Source: Bacillota bacterium (lineage in GTDB: Bacteria; Bacillota_E; RBS10-35; JAJYVN01). From it: a DNA stretch of 18,295 nucleotides. The notes under the pieces were generated by a model that saw only the letters and a list, made by a program, of their open reading frames with translations, was not told the origin of the DNA and did no database searches. This document shows positions 17,446 through 18,295 of this stretch, one piece after another; position 1 is the stretch's first letter, and every line of letters starts with the position of its first letter. The translations under genes and the position numbers were made by a program. The stretch lies in the NCBI GenBank assembly GCA_021846605.1, contig JAJZWQ010000046.1:1-18295 (forward strand), given 5' to 3'.

Positions 17446-18295
17446 TCACGCCGTGCGGGGGTCGCCCTGCTGCGCGATATAGCGCCCGTCCGTGAATGCC
17501 AGGCGGCGGGGGGGTCCCTGCGCCTGGGGGACAAGGATCTGGTAGGGCTGGCGCGGGGCGGGGCGCACCACTTCCGGCGCCGCGGTCGTCCCGACGGCCG
17601 TGAGTTGGCCGATCAGCTGGGCCTGGGTGGCACCCAGGCGGTACACAGACACCTCCAGACCGGCGGCGGACCGGCCGTTTTCCGCCGGCAGCACCGTCGA
17701 AACCACCAGCGCGGTACCTCCGTCGGCGGCGAGATCGCCGCACGCCACGGGAACGGTTCCCCAGGCAAGCCCCGGGAGGTCCAGCCCGGACAGCACCCGG
17801 CCGTTGCCACCGGTAACCGTGATCCGGGAAGTCCGGGCCTGGAAGGTGAAGCCGGCGTTGACTTGGGGGCCCATGGCCCCCACCGACCAGCGGATCTGGT
17901 CCGCCCCGCAGGTGAACGTGCCGTCGGCGCTCTGCGCCGGAGCGGGAAGGGCGGCATCGGCCCGCACCAGGGGCGCGAACCGCACCGCAGCTACGTCCAG
18001 GATGACCGGCCCGGATGGCCCTTCCCCGACGGTGTAGCTGAGGACACGCAGGACCGGCCCGCCGGGTTCGGACGCGGACCGCTCGGACACCACCAGACGC
18101 GCCACCCCCGGCCCGCTTTCCCAGGCGGCGGTGACGGCGAAGGTACGGGAAGGATTCGGCGACGGCGTGTACACCAGGCCCAGGGCCCGGCCGACGGCCT
18201 GGGCCGTTCGGCCCACCGCGGTGGACGCCGCCTGCCAGCGCAACCCGGCCACCCCGGCCGCGGTTGCGGCCAGCCCATGGCGCGCGGCGGCGGCG
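17446..18295 (-). CDS. Probable exported protein with FG-GAP-like segment, C-terminal part
   Basis: The frame is open from the right edge to the TGA at 17446 (282 codons visible), so the gene is probably cut. The GTG at 18252 has no ribosome binding site and is likely internal. The sequence begins with an Ala-rich stretch (ARHGLAATAAGVAGLRWQAA) that could be the end of a signal or anchor helix. The rest is beta-rich, with few charges and many Gly, Val and Thr residues, as in secreted proteins. VACGDLAADGGTALVVST resembles the calcium-binding loop of FG-GAP/VCBS integrin-type repeats (GDxxxDGxxDLVV), but in degenerate form. Two visible cysteines (FTCGADQ and VACGDLA) could form a disulfide. 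I do not recognise the family; function unknown. Confidence 0.6.
   Translation of the reverse strand, partial: AAAARHGLAATAAGVAGLRWQAASTAVGRTAQAVGRALGLVYTPSPNPSRTFAVTAAWESGPGVARLVVSERSASEPGGPVLRVLSYTVGEGPSGPVILDVAAVRFAPLVRADAALPAPAQSADGTFTCGADQIRWSVGAMGPQVNAGFTFQARTSRITVTGGNGRVLSGLDLPGLAWGTVPVACGDLAADGGTALVVSTVLPAENGRSAAGLEVSVYRLGATQAQLIGQLTAVGTTAAPEVVRPAPRQPYQILVPQAQGPPRRLAFTDGRYIAQQGDPRTA

Overview
This window is GC-rich (about 70% by eye) bacterial chromosome made mostly of housekeeping genes. Strong GGAGG-type ribosome binding sites, frequent GTG and TTG starts, and the gene order pcrA-ligA-gatC-gatA-gatB point to a high-GC member of the Firmicutes, of the Symbiobacterium, Thermaerobacter or Limnochordia kind. 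That placement is inferred from gene order and family resemblance, not from a marker gene. I see no rRNA, tRNA, CRISPR array, insertion sequence or phage gene.

Layout. Positions 1-928 (minus) hold the first 52 codons of a methylenetetrahydrofolate reductase-type gene, cut by the window edge, behind rpiA. A thioredoxin reductase gene (966-1952, plus) diverges from rpiA and overlaps by 17 bp, tail to tail, the RlmD/RumA-type 23S rRNA uracil methyltransferase gene (1936-3351, minus). Upstream of that is the tRNA methyltransferase gene trmL (minus). An SLC13-type anion permease with two TrkA-C domains (4227-5972, plus) follows, then a 100-residue coiled-coil protein and a doubtful 90-codon ORF.

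From 6648 to 16149 the minus strand carries one tightly spaced set, read pcrA, ligA, gatC, gatA, gatB, ABC exporter, with gaps of 15, 27, 17, 25 and 46 nt. It joins a repair/transcription-associated helicase, the replicative DNA ligase, the three-subunit Glu/Asp-tRNA amidotransferase and a half-size ABC exporter, probably as one operon. Upstream, still on the minus strand, are a DUF1697 gene and the C-terminal part of a probably exported protein with an FG-GAP-like segment; this last gene leaves the right edge.

I found no convincing undescribed multi-gene system. The parts worth a second look are: the ABC exporter at the end of the gat operon; the small coiled-coil protein with a nested hairpin just before its ribosome binding site; the orphan ORF at 6373-6645; and two non-coding spacers rich in inverted repeats, ahead of pcrA and between trmL and rlmD. 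At this GC content, short inverted repeats arise easily by chance, so the RNA-structure ideas are scored low.
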